Shown here in pieces: positions 1 to 6,796 of a stretch of 8,928 nt of DNA. Origin of the DNA: an uncultured Bacteroidota bacterium (lineage in GTDB: Bacteria; Bacteroidota; Ignavibacteria; UBA10030; UBA8401); NCBI GenBank assembly GCA_937920105.1, contig CALETH010000105.1:1-8928 (forward strand), written 5' to 3'. The translations under genes were made by a program, and so were the position numbers. Under the pieces are notes generated by a model that did no database searches, was not told the origin of the DNA, and saw nothing but the letters and a program-made list of their open reading frames with translations. The stretch's first letter is position 1. Each line of letters opens with the position of its first letter.

Positions 1-363
1 GGAGGAAATGAAAAAACAACAAAAATAAATTTTAAAAAATTAGTGTATGAAGAACGTGAAACGTGGAAAAAATATATTGGCTCATTTCAATTACCGTTGT
101 ATATGATGTTATATTCCGAACTTGTCCAAGAATCTATTACATCAATCCAGCCTGTTTTTATTTATCTTGGAAAAAATTCTCTACAAAAATGTGAAATTGG
201 TGTTTTTGATGAAATTGATATACAACAAGGTTATACAATAATGGAAAAAATCATTTTTGATATTGTACAAGAAATAATTTCATCAAAACCATTTTTACCA
301 ACCGATACTCTAGAAAAAAATTGTCCGCAGTGTGTGTTTCGTTATATTTGTGGCACTGCGTAA
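1..363 (+). CDS. C-terminal fragment of a PD-(D/E)XK (RecB/AddB-type) nuclease
   Basis: The frame is open from the first base of the window, so this is the 3' end of a longer gene; the GTG at 43 is internal and not a credible start. About 120 residues are visible. Two features suggest the RecB/AddB nuclease family. The first is GSFQLPLYMMLY, which resembles the QxxxY motif that follows the catalytic core. The second is the terminal NCPQCVFRYICG, a C-x2-C-x5-C arrangement like the last three ligands of the AddB-type [4Fe-4S] cluster. The catalytic D...ExK residues and the first cluster cysteine would lie upstream of the window. In the family, these domains process DNA ends in recombinational repair. 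The gene converges on the cargo gene at 466-3426. It could equally belong to a stand-alone Cas4-like or other PD-(D/E)XK protein, because helicase or AddB N-terminal sequence is not visible. Confidence 0.7.
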   Translation, partial: GGNEKTTKINFKKLVYEERETWKKYIGSFQLPLYMMLYSELVQESITSIQPVFIYLGKNSLQKCEIGVFDEIDIQQGYTIMEKIIFDIVQEIISSKPFLPTDTLEKNCPQCVFRYICGTA

Positions 364-375
364 ATTCCTATATTT

Positions 376-412
376 ATAAAATAAAAAAGGATTCCGTTAC
401 AACGGAATCCTT
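376..412 (-). terminator. Intrinsic terminator of the 986-residue cargo gene
   Basis: A hairpin with near-perfect arms occupies 387-397 and 402-412 (AAGGATTCCGT paired with ACGGAATCCTT, four-base loop). Read on the minus strand it is followed immediately by TTTTTTATTTTATAAA, the classic U-tract. It lies 54 bases beyond the stop codon of the minus-strand cargo gene. On the plus strand the hairpin is followed by CAAAAG with no T-tract, so it should work mainly for the minus-strand gene and only poorly for the convergent nuclease gene. Confidence 0.8.
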
Positions 413-427
413 CAAAAGAATCATGTT

Positions 428-458
428 GGGTTCCTGCTTTACTTTAGCAGGAATGACA
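428..458 (+). repeat. Small palindromic repeat, diverged copy (GGATTCCCGC...GCGGGAATGACA family)
   Basis: GGGTTCCTGC (428-437) and GCAGGAATGACA (447-458) form an 8-bp hairpin (431-438 with 446-453). They match the unit at 5964-5990 arm for arm. The change in the left arm (CCC to CCT) is matched by the complementary change in the right arm (GGG to AGG), so pairing is kept. The copy lies between the cargo stop codon and its terminator, so it should be transcribed into the 3' UTR of that gene. Confidence 0.65.
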
Positions 459-465
459 TATTTTG

Positions 466-3426
466 CTATTTCACCAACAACAATTTTTTAAACTCTTTCC
501 GTGTTGGTGTTTGTAATGTGTAAAAATATGTTCCGGTAGAAAACTTATTCCCATCAAACTCTACGTAATATGGAGTGTTGGCTTTAGCAACTTCATTAAA
601 TAATGTTGCTATTTCTTTTCCGAGTATATCATACACTTTTATTGTTGCCATTTCATTAGTTTTTACCGCAAATGCAATGATTGCTTTTGGATTTGCTGGT
701 ACTGGATAAGCAGAAAGTTTGTAATCATTTTCTGTCATTGCAACAGTTACTTCTACAACATCACTATAGGTAAAACCTCCATTCATATCTACTTGTTTTA
801 AACGATATTGATATTTTCCTGGACGTACATTATCAGTATAGGAATATGCATAAGTAGAATTAGAAACTACATATCCTACTTTTTTCCATTCTGATTTTCC
901 AAATTCTGACCTTTGTATTTCAAATCCTAAATTATTTACTTCCACTTTAGATTCCCACAATAATTGAACACCTTGTTTACTTCCTGTTATGGCCTTTAGT
1001 GAGGTTAATTCAACTGGAAGCACCAAAGGAGGTGTTTTTGCAAGTGTATCTCTTGAGCCTATAATAAATCCACCTGTGTTAGTTGTTGGTGAAAAGATAC
1101 TTACATTAGCAAGAGTCGCATTGTAAGGTCCATTACCAAGAGTAAAGATAGTATCTTTTTGTTCCCAGATATTTGTGGCAGCATTATTTTGCCATACTGC
1201 TGCTTTAGTTCTAATAAATTTTGTTCCTTCATCAGAAACAGACCATCTAAAAGTAATATCAGCATTACTTCCCGGAGTAGTATTATTAATAAACCATGTT
1301 TGTTTAATAACAAAACTAGTATCAATAACAGAACTAGTGTCATTAGGGTCAATTAATTTAGGCATAATATTTTGAGATACTCTTATGTTATACATTGTAG
1401 AATCTGTATCAGCATCATTAGAAAAAATACTAAGGTTATTATATGATGAACTGGAGGAAGAAACTGGAAAAATAAAAAGACTTCCACCACGTAACCATTT
1501 ACTTATATACCCTGCACTATCTGTAACAATATGATGACTACTATTTGCTCCAGAGATAGTATTAACAAATAAATTATTTTGCCCTAAGTAAAGATGATTA
1601 TTATTAATAGCACTATTAAAAATCAATGATGTTAATGTTATTGGTGTTGTTAACCTTACACCACCAGAATTACTAATTCTCAATTTAGAAAATGAAGAAG
1701 GTAATTCAAAAGAAGGAATCTTTTGTATTGTTCCTTCATATTGTATAATAGCGCCTACTCCATAAGTTGGTCTTGTTGTAATGGTTGTGTTATCAATAAT
1801 AGAGAGAGTATCATTAATAGTACATCCTGTGAGAGGCTTATCAACACCTAATGTCAAACTTCCATAATTTCCTACAAAAAATGGAAAGTCTGAAGAAGAA
1901 GCTAAGCCATAAATTACTTTACTTCCATTAGCAAATATAGGATTTGCACCATGAGTTGAGGAAGCTGCAATACTAGTTGCAGCCATATTATAAGTCCCAA
2001 AATTAATAATCTTATTAAAGGTATATTTTCCAGTATTCCAACTGCCTGTAATATTTAAATTAGCTCCTCCAAATACACGTACAGTATCATACTGTTGGAT
2101 ATTTGTTATTCCATCAAGATTAAGTGCACCAAAAATGTTTACATTGCCAATAACTCCACTAATAGACCTATTTCCATTTAAACTTAAGGCAGAACCTGTC
2201 ATAATATCTATTGAGGGTTTAGTAGTTGAAATAATATCACTATTTAAAATTATTCCCCCCAAATTATTGATTCTCAATTTTGAAATTTTATTACCAATAA
2301 GTTCTCCTCCAGTTGTCCTTTGAACTGTTCCTAAATATTCTAAAACGATATTATTATAAGTTGGGGCTGCGGATATAGTAGGATTATCAATAATAGAGAG
2401 AGTATCATTAATAACACAACCAGCAAGAGATTTTGAAATGCCTAATCTCAATGTTCCATAATTTGTTGCAGAAAAGGGGAGATTGGTTGAAGAACCTGAC
2501 GGATAAATAACTCTACTTCCGTTGGCAAATGTTGGTGTTGTACCGTGAGAAGAAGAAGCAATAGTTGTTGCTGCCAAGTTATAAGTTCCACCACTATTAA
2601 CAGTAATATCATTAAAAATAAATTTTCCAGTATTTCCCCAATTTCCAATAATATTTAATGTTCCACCATTATTAATTGTTAGTGTATCAAAATTTTGACC
2701 CGTAGAATTGGTATCACTATCAATAGTAACTGTTCCAGAAATAGTAACATTTCCTATAGATTTTTTGATATTGGTACTTGTACCATATATAGAGTTATTT
2801 CCTATTATGGAAAGTGTAGCCCCTGATGCAACATTAATAGTCGGATTTGTTGGTACATTAAATTGTAAATCTAAACCCTGTATATGACAATTATTAGTAA
2901 TTAATAATGTTCCTTTTGTTACTGTCAAACTCTTATATAAATTAATTTGACCACCATTTGTACTTTTAATAGTAACAGTATCAGCATTTTTATTAACCTC
3001 AATATTTACCAATATTAAAGGTTGAGAGATTTGAACATATTGAGCTATAGTAAAAGTTTGCTTGGCACTACCACTAAAAACAATTTTAGCACTATAATCC
3101 CATGCACTACTACTACCCCCATTATAAAAATTGCCAGAACCCATTGATGAGTTACCATAAACTTTAAGCATACTCGAAGCAGCAAATTTTATATTTGCTG
3201 CATTATTACCAAATGAAAGATTTTTACATAATGCTGTATAAGAAGCGGGAATGGTTATTGTATGACCAGAGGCAATAACAACATCATCCGTAGAATCTGG
3301 TACGGTTTTTCCAGGTGTAAGACCAGTCCATATACTTGTATTCCAATCACCACTACCTGTTGTAGTCACAGCTGCATATCCTATCGTAGTTACTAGGAAA
3401 AGTGCAATAAAGAAAAATTTTTTCAT
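466..3426 (-). CDS. Secreted beta-helix-like surface protein with FnIII domain and T9SS sorting tail
   Basis: The product is 986 residues from ATG at 3424-3426. This start is preferred over the in-frame ATG at 3468 because it has an AAGGAG site seven bases upstream and begins a proper signal peptide (MKKFFFIALFLVTTIGYA, likely cleaved near residue 19). Residues 24-60 carry the GDWNTSIWTG...P..TDDVVIASGHTITI entry motif common in Bacteroidota adhesins. Residues 60-600 are Asn/Thr/Gly/Ile-rich beta repeats, including two copies of a 198-residue module (about 195-397 and 403-595). Residues 705-790 form a conserved TWFIN...GGFIIG domain. Residues 801-896 look fibronectin III-like (LPVELTSLKA...YRLKQVDMNGGFTYSDVVEV). 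Residues 897-986 are a type A T9SS C-terminal domain. The protein is expected to cross the outer membrane through T9SS and be anchored or released at the surface. I see no catalytic motif, and an adhesive or structural role is inference. It is a paralogue of the gene at 6797-8809. Confidence 0.88.
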   Translation of the reverse strand: MKKFFFIALFLVTTIGYAAVTTTGSGDWNTSIWTGLTPGKTVPDSTDDVVIASGHTITIPASYTALCKNLSFGNNAANIKFAASSMLKVYGNSSMGSGNFYNGGSSSAWDYSAKIVFSGSAKQTFTIAQYVQISQPLILVNIEVNKNADTVTIKSTNGGQINLYKSLTVTKGTLLITNNCHIQGLDLQFNVPTNPTINVASGATLSIIGNNSIYGTSTNIKKSIGNVTISGTVTIDSDTNSTGQNFDTLTINNGGTLNIIGNWGNTGKFIFNDITVNSGGTYNLAATTIASSSHGTTPTFANGSRVIYPSGSSTNLPFSATNYGTLRLGISKSLAGCVINDTLSIIDNPTISAAPTYNNIVLEYLGTVQRTTGGELIGNKISKLRINNLGGIILNSDIISTTKPSIDIMTGSALSLNGNRSISGVIGNVNIFGALNLDGITNIQQYDTVRVFGGANLNITGSWNTGKYTFNKIINFGTYNMAATSIAASSTHGANPIFANGSKVIYGLASSSDFPFFVGNYGSLTLGVDKPLTGCTINDTLSIIDNTTITTRPTYGVGAIIQYEGTIQKIPSFELPSSFSKLRISNSGGVRLTTPITLTSLIFNSAINNNHLYLGQNNLFVNTISGANSSHHIVTDSAGYISKWLRGGSLFIFPVSSSSSSYNNLSIFSNDADTDSTMYNIRVSQNIMPKLIDPNDTSSVIDTSFVIKQTWFINNTTPGSNADITFRWSVSDEGTKFIRTKAAVWQNNAATNIWEQKDTIFTLGNGPYNATLANVSIFSPTTNTGGFIIGSRDTLAKTPPLVLPVELTSLKAITGSKQGVQLLWESKVEVNNLGFEIQRSEFGKSEWKKVGYVVSNSTYAYSYTDNVRPGKYQYRLKQVDMNGGFTYSDVVEVTVAMTENDYKLSAYPVPANPKAIIAFAVKTNEMATIKVYDILGKEIATLFNEVAKANTPYYVEFDGNKFSTGTYFYTLQTPTRKEFKKLLLVK
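1642..2844 (-). repeat. Two tandem 198-codon passenger modules in the cargo gene
   Basis: The protein aligns with itself at a 198-residue offset. Shared landmarks are NLAATTIASSSHG / NMAATSIAASSTHG, FANGSRVIY / FANGSKVIY, INDTLSIIDN twice, and SKLRINNLGG / SKLRISNSGG. The modules cover roughly 2236-2844 and 1642-2220. Most of the DNA has diverged, but a 30-base stretch is identical at 1790-1819 and 2384-2413, exactly 594 bases apart; it encodes INDTLSIIDN. The paralogue at 6797-8809 has only one module (about 7664-8269). Module gain here, or loss there, is therefore the simplest reading. Confidence 0.8.
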
Positions 3427-3431
3427 AAAAA

Positions 3432-3444
3432 TACTCCTTAATAA
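3432..3444 (-). promoter_or_regulatory. Ribosome-binding leader of the 986-residue cargo gene
   Basis: On the minus strand TTATTAAGGAGTA precedes the ATG, with AGGAG at 3434-3438 and a seven-base spacer. The same 13 bases with the same spacing occur at 8815-8827 before the paralogue. This decides the start codon in favour of 3426 over the upstream in-frame ATG at 3468. Confidence 0.8.
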
Positions 3445-3471
3445 AGTGAATAAAATATTGTTTAACACAAT

Positions 3472-3520
3472 AACATACTATATATAGTGATATATATCAA
3501 GTAATTTTTTTAAAAAAAAA
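3472..3520 (-). promoter_or_regulatory. Putative promoter of the 986-residue cargo gene with A/T tract
   Basis: On the minus strand TTGATA (3495-3500) is followed after 17 bases by TATGTT (3472-3477), a reasonable -35/-10 pair for a housekeeping sigma factor. Transcription would start near 3465, giving a leader of about 40 bases. Immediately upstream lies an uninterrupted T9A7 tract (3505-3520), placed where an UP element would sit. The paralogue has TTGATA at nearly the same distance from its start codon. In DNA this AT-rich, -10-like matches are cheap. The shared TTGATA is the stronger part of the argument. Confidence 0.4.
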
Positions 3521-3527
3521 TGTCTTT

Positions 3528-3545
3528 ATGTGATAAAAATCACAT
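3528..3545. promoter_or_regulatory. CRP-type palindrome (or mutS2 3' hairpin)
   Basis: ATGTGATAAAAATCACAT is a perfect 7+4+7 inverted repeat and matches the CRP core TGTGA-N6-TCACA exactly. Its centre (3536.5) is about 71 bases upstream of the start point inferred for the cargo gene, a spacing typical of class I CRP activation. It also begins three bases after the mutS2 stop codon, and on the minus strand a T9 run follows after AAAGACA. It may therefore act instead as a weak mutS2 terminator, or as both. Whether this organism's CRP/FNR-family regulator reads this motif cannot be seen here. Confidence 0.45.
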
Positions 3546-3548
3546 CTA

Positions 3549-5894
3549 TTAAATTTCCACAATAGTAACACCCATTCCACCTTCGTTCCATTCCCCAAAA
3601 CGTTTGTTCATAACACGTTTATCATTTTCTAAAAATTGTTGAATGTGTCTTCGTAAAGCACCAGTTCCCTTCCCATGAATAATTTCCACCTTGTGCAATC
3701 CAGCAACAACAGCATCATCCAAAAATTTATCCAACACAGCAACGGCCTCTTCTCCATACATTCCTCTTATATCAATTTTATTTTCAGATGTTTTAGTAAA
3801 TGTTGTGATAGATTTTTTTTCTTCCGTTTTTTTCATTAGAATCACATCACTGTTATGAATTTTCATTTTTAGAGAATTAAATGCCGCAAAAAAATATCCA
3901 CTTTCATCAGGAATTGTGAGTACTTCTGCTTTTTGGGAATTATTACGAAGTTGAACAATATCTCCTTTTTGCAAAGAAAAAAAATGTTGAGTATGTATTT
4001 CTTCACCTAACATTTTTTCTTCTTCATAAATATCTTTTTTCATTTCTGCAAGAGCATTTTTTGTTGAACGAATTGCATCTTTTTCTGCCTGTTTCTCACG
4101 CAACTCTTTTACTAAATGCTCTATCTGAAGATTTGCTTTTTCTACAAGAGTTTTTGCTTCTTGCACAGCATTGCGTTTAATTTCTCGCATTTCTTTTTGA
4201 AAACTTTTTCGCTGTGTTTCATATTCTTGTTGCAATTTTTGATAGTGTAATTTTTCTTCTTCTAAAATTTTTATTTGTTCAGATAATTTTTGCGAACGAG
4301 TTTCTATATCAAGCAATAATTTTTCTAACTGAAATTTTTGCTCTCCCACCATTGAGCGAGCAAAATCTAAAATCTCATGAGACATACCAAAACGCTGTGC
4401 AATTTCCAACGCATAACTACTTCCGGGAATTCCCATCCGAAGTTGATAGGTTGGTTGCAATGATATTGTATCAAATTCCATTGCAGCATTGTACATTCCT
4501 TTGGTTTCGTGAGCAAATATTTTTAGCAATCCATGATGTGTTGTGGCAATGGTTAATACTTTGGCGTTAGTAAGATATTGTAAAATTGCTGCAGCAATTG
4601 CACTTCCTTCAGCAGGGTCAGTCCCTGAACCCATTTCATCAAGAAGAACTAAATTGTGTTCGTGAACGTGTTCAACTATTTCTTTTAATCGCACAATTTG
4701 CGAACTGTATGTACTCAAATCATTTTCTAAAGATTGTTCATCTCCAATACATAATGCAATATTTTGAAAAATTGGAAATTCAGAATCCGCTGAAACAGGA
4801 ATATGAATTCCCGATTGAACCAGTAATGTTAACAATCCAATAGATTTTAAAACGACACTTTTTCCACCAGCGTTTGGTCCCGTAATTAGCAGTGTCGTAA
4901 AATCTTTTCCCAATTCCATGCTGAGTGGAACAACATCAGAATAAGGATGTTTCAATAATAAAATCGGATGGCGTGCATTATTTATTTTTATATATCCATC
5001 GTGTTTAATAAACGGCTGCTCTCCATGAATTGCTGTAGAATATTTTGCTTTTGCAACAAGAACATCAACATAGACAAGAATTTTTAGCATTGTAGATAAT
5101 TCTTCACGAGCGTGATGAACTTGTTGGGTTAATGTGCGAAGAATTTTTTCAATTTCTCGTTGTTCTTGAAAGCCCAACGTGCATAATTCATTATTTGTGG
5201 ATAATGTTTCTGTGGGTTCTATAAATACCGTCATTCCGGAAGCAGAAGTGCTATGAATAAATCCGGAAACTTTATTTTTGTGTTCCGATTTTACGGCGAT
5301 AACCATTCTTCCATCTCTGGTAGTAATAATATCATCTCGCACCATCCCCTGCTCAGAAACATTTCGCAAAATATTTTCTAATTGTTTTTGGAGATGGTTG
5401 TGGTGATGAAGAATTGTTTTTCGTATTTCTCGTAATTCTTTACTCGCAGAATCTTTTACTCTTCCATCATCATCAATGGCTTGTGTAATATTGTATTCTA
5501 GTATTGATTGAACTTCAAATGTAGAAATTTTTGCATGCATCAGTGGATATTGTTCTTGATGTTTTTCAAAAAATGATTGCAGTTTTTTTGAAACTTGTAT
5601 TGTAGAAGCAATATCTAATAATTCTCGTGATGTAAGAAGTGCGTTTTCAATATTCGCTTTCTGTAATGCAGTACGAATATCTTTGATGCCATCCAAAGAA
5701 AATGTTTCTCCACTTTCTCTACTAAGTTTTACTTCACTCACTTTTTGATGTTCTTCAACAATTTCTTGTTTATTGGTAGAAGGAAAAATTTTTAGAATTT
5801 CTTCTTTTCCAATTTTTGATGTTGCATAGCGTTGAAGGTGTTCAAGAATTTTATAAAATTCTAATTTTTCACATGCGTAAGAAAATTTTTGCAT
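3549..5894 (-). CDS. mutS2: MutS2: Smr-domain MutS-family ATPase
   Basis: The product is 781 residues, close to the usual MutS2 length of about 780. It lacks the MutS1 mismatch-reading N-terminal domain. The core and lever region covers roughly 1-330. The ATPase carries Walker A GPNAGGKS (339-346), a signature region SLENDLSTYSSQ (388-399), Walker B LVLLDE (415-420) with GSGTDPAEG after it, and the TTHH switch histidines (451-454). A long charged coiled coil spans about 515-635 and a KOW-like segment about 636-690. The C-terminal Smr domain has IDIRG (707-711) and HGKGTGALR (740-748), the expected nuclease-type motifs. Family members act as dimers on branched DNA, and B. subtilis MutS2 also acts on collided ribosomes; neither role is mismatch repair. 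All key motifs are intact. AGGA at 5903-5906 precedes the ATG by eight bases. cvpA lies upstream, a recurring pairing, but separated here by a terminator and a palindromic repeat. Confidence 0.97.
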   Translation of the reverse strand: MQKFSYACEKLEFYKILEHLQRYATSKIGKEEILKIFPSTNKQEIVEEHQKVSEVKLSRESGETFSLDGIKDIRTALQKANIENALLTSRELLDIASTIQVSKKLQSFFEKHQEQYPLMHAKISTFEVQSILEYNITQAIDDDGRVKDSASKELREIRKTILHHHNHLQKQLENILRNVSEQGMVRDDIITTRDGRMVIAVKSEHKNKVSGFIHSTSASGMTVFIEPTETLSTNNELCTLGFQEQREIEKILRTLTQQVHHAREELSTMLKILVYVDVLVAKAKYSTAIHGEQPFIKHDGYIKINNARHPILLLKHPYSDVVPLSMELGKDFTTLLITGPNAGGKSVVLKSIGLLTLLVQSGIHIPVSADSEFPIFQNIALCIGDEQSLENDLSTYSSQIVRLKEIVEHVHEHNLVLLDEMGSGTDPAEGSAIAAAILQYLTNAKVLTIATTHHGLLKIFAHETKGMYNAAMEFDTISLQPTYQLRMGIPGSSYALEIAQRFGMSHEILDFARSMVGEQKFQLEKLLLDIETRSQKLSEQIKILEEEKLHYQKLQQEYETQRKSFQKEMREIKRNAVQEAKTLVEKANLQIEHLVKELREKQAEKDAIRSTKNALAEMKKDIYEEEKMLGEEIHTQHFFSLQKGDIVQLRNNSQKAEVLTIPDESGYFFAAFNSLKMKIHNSDVILMKKTEEKKSITTFTKTSENKIDIRGMYGEEAVAVLDKFLDDAVVAGLHKVEIIHGKGTGALRRHIQQFLENDKRVMNKRFGEWNEGGMGVTIVEI

Positions 5895-5915
5895 AAATAA
5901 ATTCCTAATTCATAG

Positions 5916-5990
5916 TGTCATTCCCACATGTTTTTAGTGGGAATCCATATAAAATTAAAAACGTGGATTCCCGCTTTCGCGGGAATGACA
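5916..5990. repeat. 75-bp compound palindrome: two inverted ATTCCC...GGGAAT units
   Basis: The left unit is TGTCATTCCCAC (5916-5927) with GTGGGAATCCA (5937-5947). The right unit is TGGATTCCCGC (5964-5974) with GCGGGAATGACA (5979-5990). Each unit is itself a hairpin, and the two units are inverted copies of each other, so 5916-5925 also pairs with 5981-5990 and 5939-5947 with 5964-5972. The right unit fits the ATTCCC-N8-GGGAAT pattern of Neisseria dRS3 repeats, and similar small palindromes are widespread in other bacteria. The element ends ten bases from the mutS2 ribosome-binding site and should be transcribed into the mutS2 leader. It carries no coding sequence. Confidence 0.8.
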
Positions 5991-6004
5991 AAACTTATAT
6001 AATC

Positions 6005-6052
6005 TCTATAAAATAAAAAAGACTACAAAATATTAAAGCATTTTGTAGTCTT
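6005..6052 (-). terminator. Intrinsic terminator of cvpA
   Basis: A 13-bp perfect stem occupies 6019-6031 and 6040-6052 (AAGACTACAAAAT with ATTTTGTAGTCTT, eight-base loop). On the minus strand it is followed by TTTTTTATTTTATAG. It begins 33 bases past the cvpA stop codon. If it works efficiently, mutS2 must be transcribed from its own promoter between here and 5894. I could not pick out a convincing promoter there. Confidence 0.8.
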
Positions 6053-6085
6053 CATATCTTCATTATTTTTAAATTTTCAATTCTT

Positions 6086-6619
6086 TTATTTTTTGGATGA
6101 AGTTTTTGTAAAGTTATTAACTATTTCTTGATAAAAATCTTCTGAGTCCGGTAAAATAGTATTTACTTCATCGTATAACATTGGTGCGAAATTTTTCATT
6201 GGTTTATAAAGTGTGGAATTTAATTTTGCATCTGGTGATGGAATATTAAAATACAATCCAAAAAAAATCAATAATAAACTGATGATAATACCACCTTCAA
6301 ATATACCAATAAGCATCCCACCAAAACTATTCCACTTTCCTTCGACAAGGTCTTTTAAAACAAAGCGATAAAACAATATGTTTGCAAGCATTGCAAGACC
6401 AATAATGGCAATAAAGCCCAATACTGTTTTTACTCCGGGAGAAACTCCAAGAAATGAAAATACTGTGCTTCCTAAATCTGCACCGGATTTTGTTCCGAGC
6501 ATAATAGCAATAATAAGAACGATTATAGAAAGTATTTGTTTAACAAATCCACCTTGCCAACCAAGATACATAAAGAAACCTAATCCGACGACAAGAATAA
6601 CATCAAGGGTTGATGGCAT
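6086..6619 (-). CDS. cvpA: CvpA family inner-membrane protein
   Basis: The 177-residue product has about four hydrophobic helices (roughly 6-22, 27-46, 63-87 and 99-124) and a charged, probably cytoplasmic C-terminus. The pattern LDVILVVGLGFFMYLGWQGGFVKQI at the start and the WNSFGGMLIGIFEGGIIISL segment (96-115) are characteristic of the CvpA (colicin V production) family. Length and topology fit. The family was named for a requirement in colicin V secretion in E. coli, and its biochemical activity remains unclear. cvpA next to mutS2 is a recurring arrangement, which supports both calls. No Shine-Dalgarno sequence is visible before the ATG, but TATAAT lies six bases upstream of it. The start is otherwise well placed for the family. 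Confidence 0.88.
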   Translation of the reverse strand: MPSTLDVILVVGLGFFMYLGWQGGFVKQILSIIVLIIAIMLGTKSGADLGSTVFSFLGVSPGVKTVLGFIAIIGLAMLANILFYRFVLKDLVEGKWNSFGGMLIGIFEGGIIISLLLIFFGLYFNIPSPDAKLNSTLYKPMKNFAPMLYDEVNTILPDSEDFYQEIVNNFTKTSSKK

Positions 6620-6625
6620 AAGAAT

Positions 6626-6631
6626 ATTATA
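6626..6631 (-). promoter_or_regulatory. Possible -10 element of cvpA (leaderless start)
   Basis: A perfect TATAAT on the minus strand ends six bases before the cvpA ATG, and the region lacks a Shine-Dalgarno sequence. Transcription would start at or next to the A of the ATG. No good -35 hexamer is visible 16-18 bases upstream, and such matches arise easily in this base composition. Confidence 0.3.
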
Positions 6632-6698
6632 ATTTTGTTTATGAATGAAGTTCTATAATATATCTCATCATCAAAGAAAAATCAATTGGTAGAAAATA

Positions 6699-6720
6699 TT
6701 AATTGATAATGGACAATTAA
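6699..6720. repeat. Small inverted repeat between cvpA and the 670-residue cargo gene
   Basis: TTAATTG (6699-6705) and CAATTAA (6714-6720) form a 7-bp palindrome with an eight-base spacer in the 177-base gap upstream of cvpA. It is AT-only apart from one pair and has no clear partner site, so its role is unknown. Confidence 0.35.
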
Positions 6721-6749
6721 AAATAAAAAGGACGGATTTGCATCCGTCC
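6718..6749 (-). terminator. Intrinsic terminator of the 670-residue cargo gene
   Basis: GGACGGAT (6730-6737) pairs with ATCCGTCC (6742-6749) around a four-base loop. On the minus strand this GC-rich stem is followed by TTTTTATTTTTAA. It lies 47 bases past the cargo stop codon, so cvpA should be transcribed separately from the cargo gene. Confidence 0.82.
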
Positions 6750-6796
6750 CTACATAATTCAAATCATAATAATCTTTTTATCCTAAAAATCATGGT

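Noticed and set aside
43..45. GTG as the start of the first gene
   Set aside because: The frame is open to the window edge, and the protein matches the C-terminal part of a longer nuclease domain. It is a codon inside a truncated gene.
1790..2413. The 30-bp direct repeat as ends of a mobile element or a CRISPR-like array
   Set aside because: There are only two copies, 594 bases apart, both in frame and coding for the same INDTLSIIDN motif of a protein module. No transposase or further units are present.
1101..2648. Leu-rich short open frames on both strands inside the larger cargo gene
   Set aside because: They are frame-shifted or antisense readings of the Asn/Thr/Ile-rich repeats and carry no independent signals.
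3427..3468. Upstream in-frame ATG giving a 1000-residue version of the larger cargo protein
   Set aside because: It would put 14 extra residues before a clean signal peptide, it lies about at the predicted transcription start, and the strong AAGGAG site serves the ATG at 3426.
4214..4843. Plus-strand open frames of 118 and 85 codons opposite mutS2
   Set aside because: They are antisense to the coiled-coil and ATPase parts of an intact mutS2, have no ribosome-binding site, and show no recognisable protein pattern.
5895..6085. Small RNA gene or riboswitch between cvpA and mutS2
   Set aside because: The structure is fully explained by a terminator and a dispersed palindromic repeat. No known riboswitch core could be recognised.
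6378..6632. 84-codon plus-strand open frame opposite cvpA
   Set aside because: It mirrors the cvpA coding frame, and its composition is explained by the complement of hydrophobic codons. No start signals are present.
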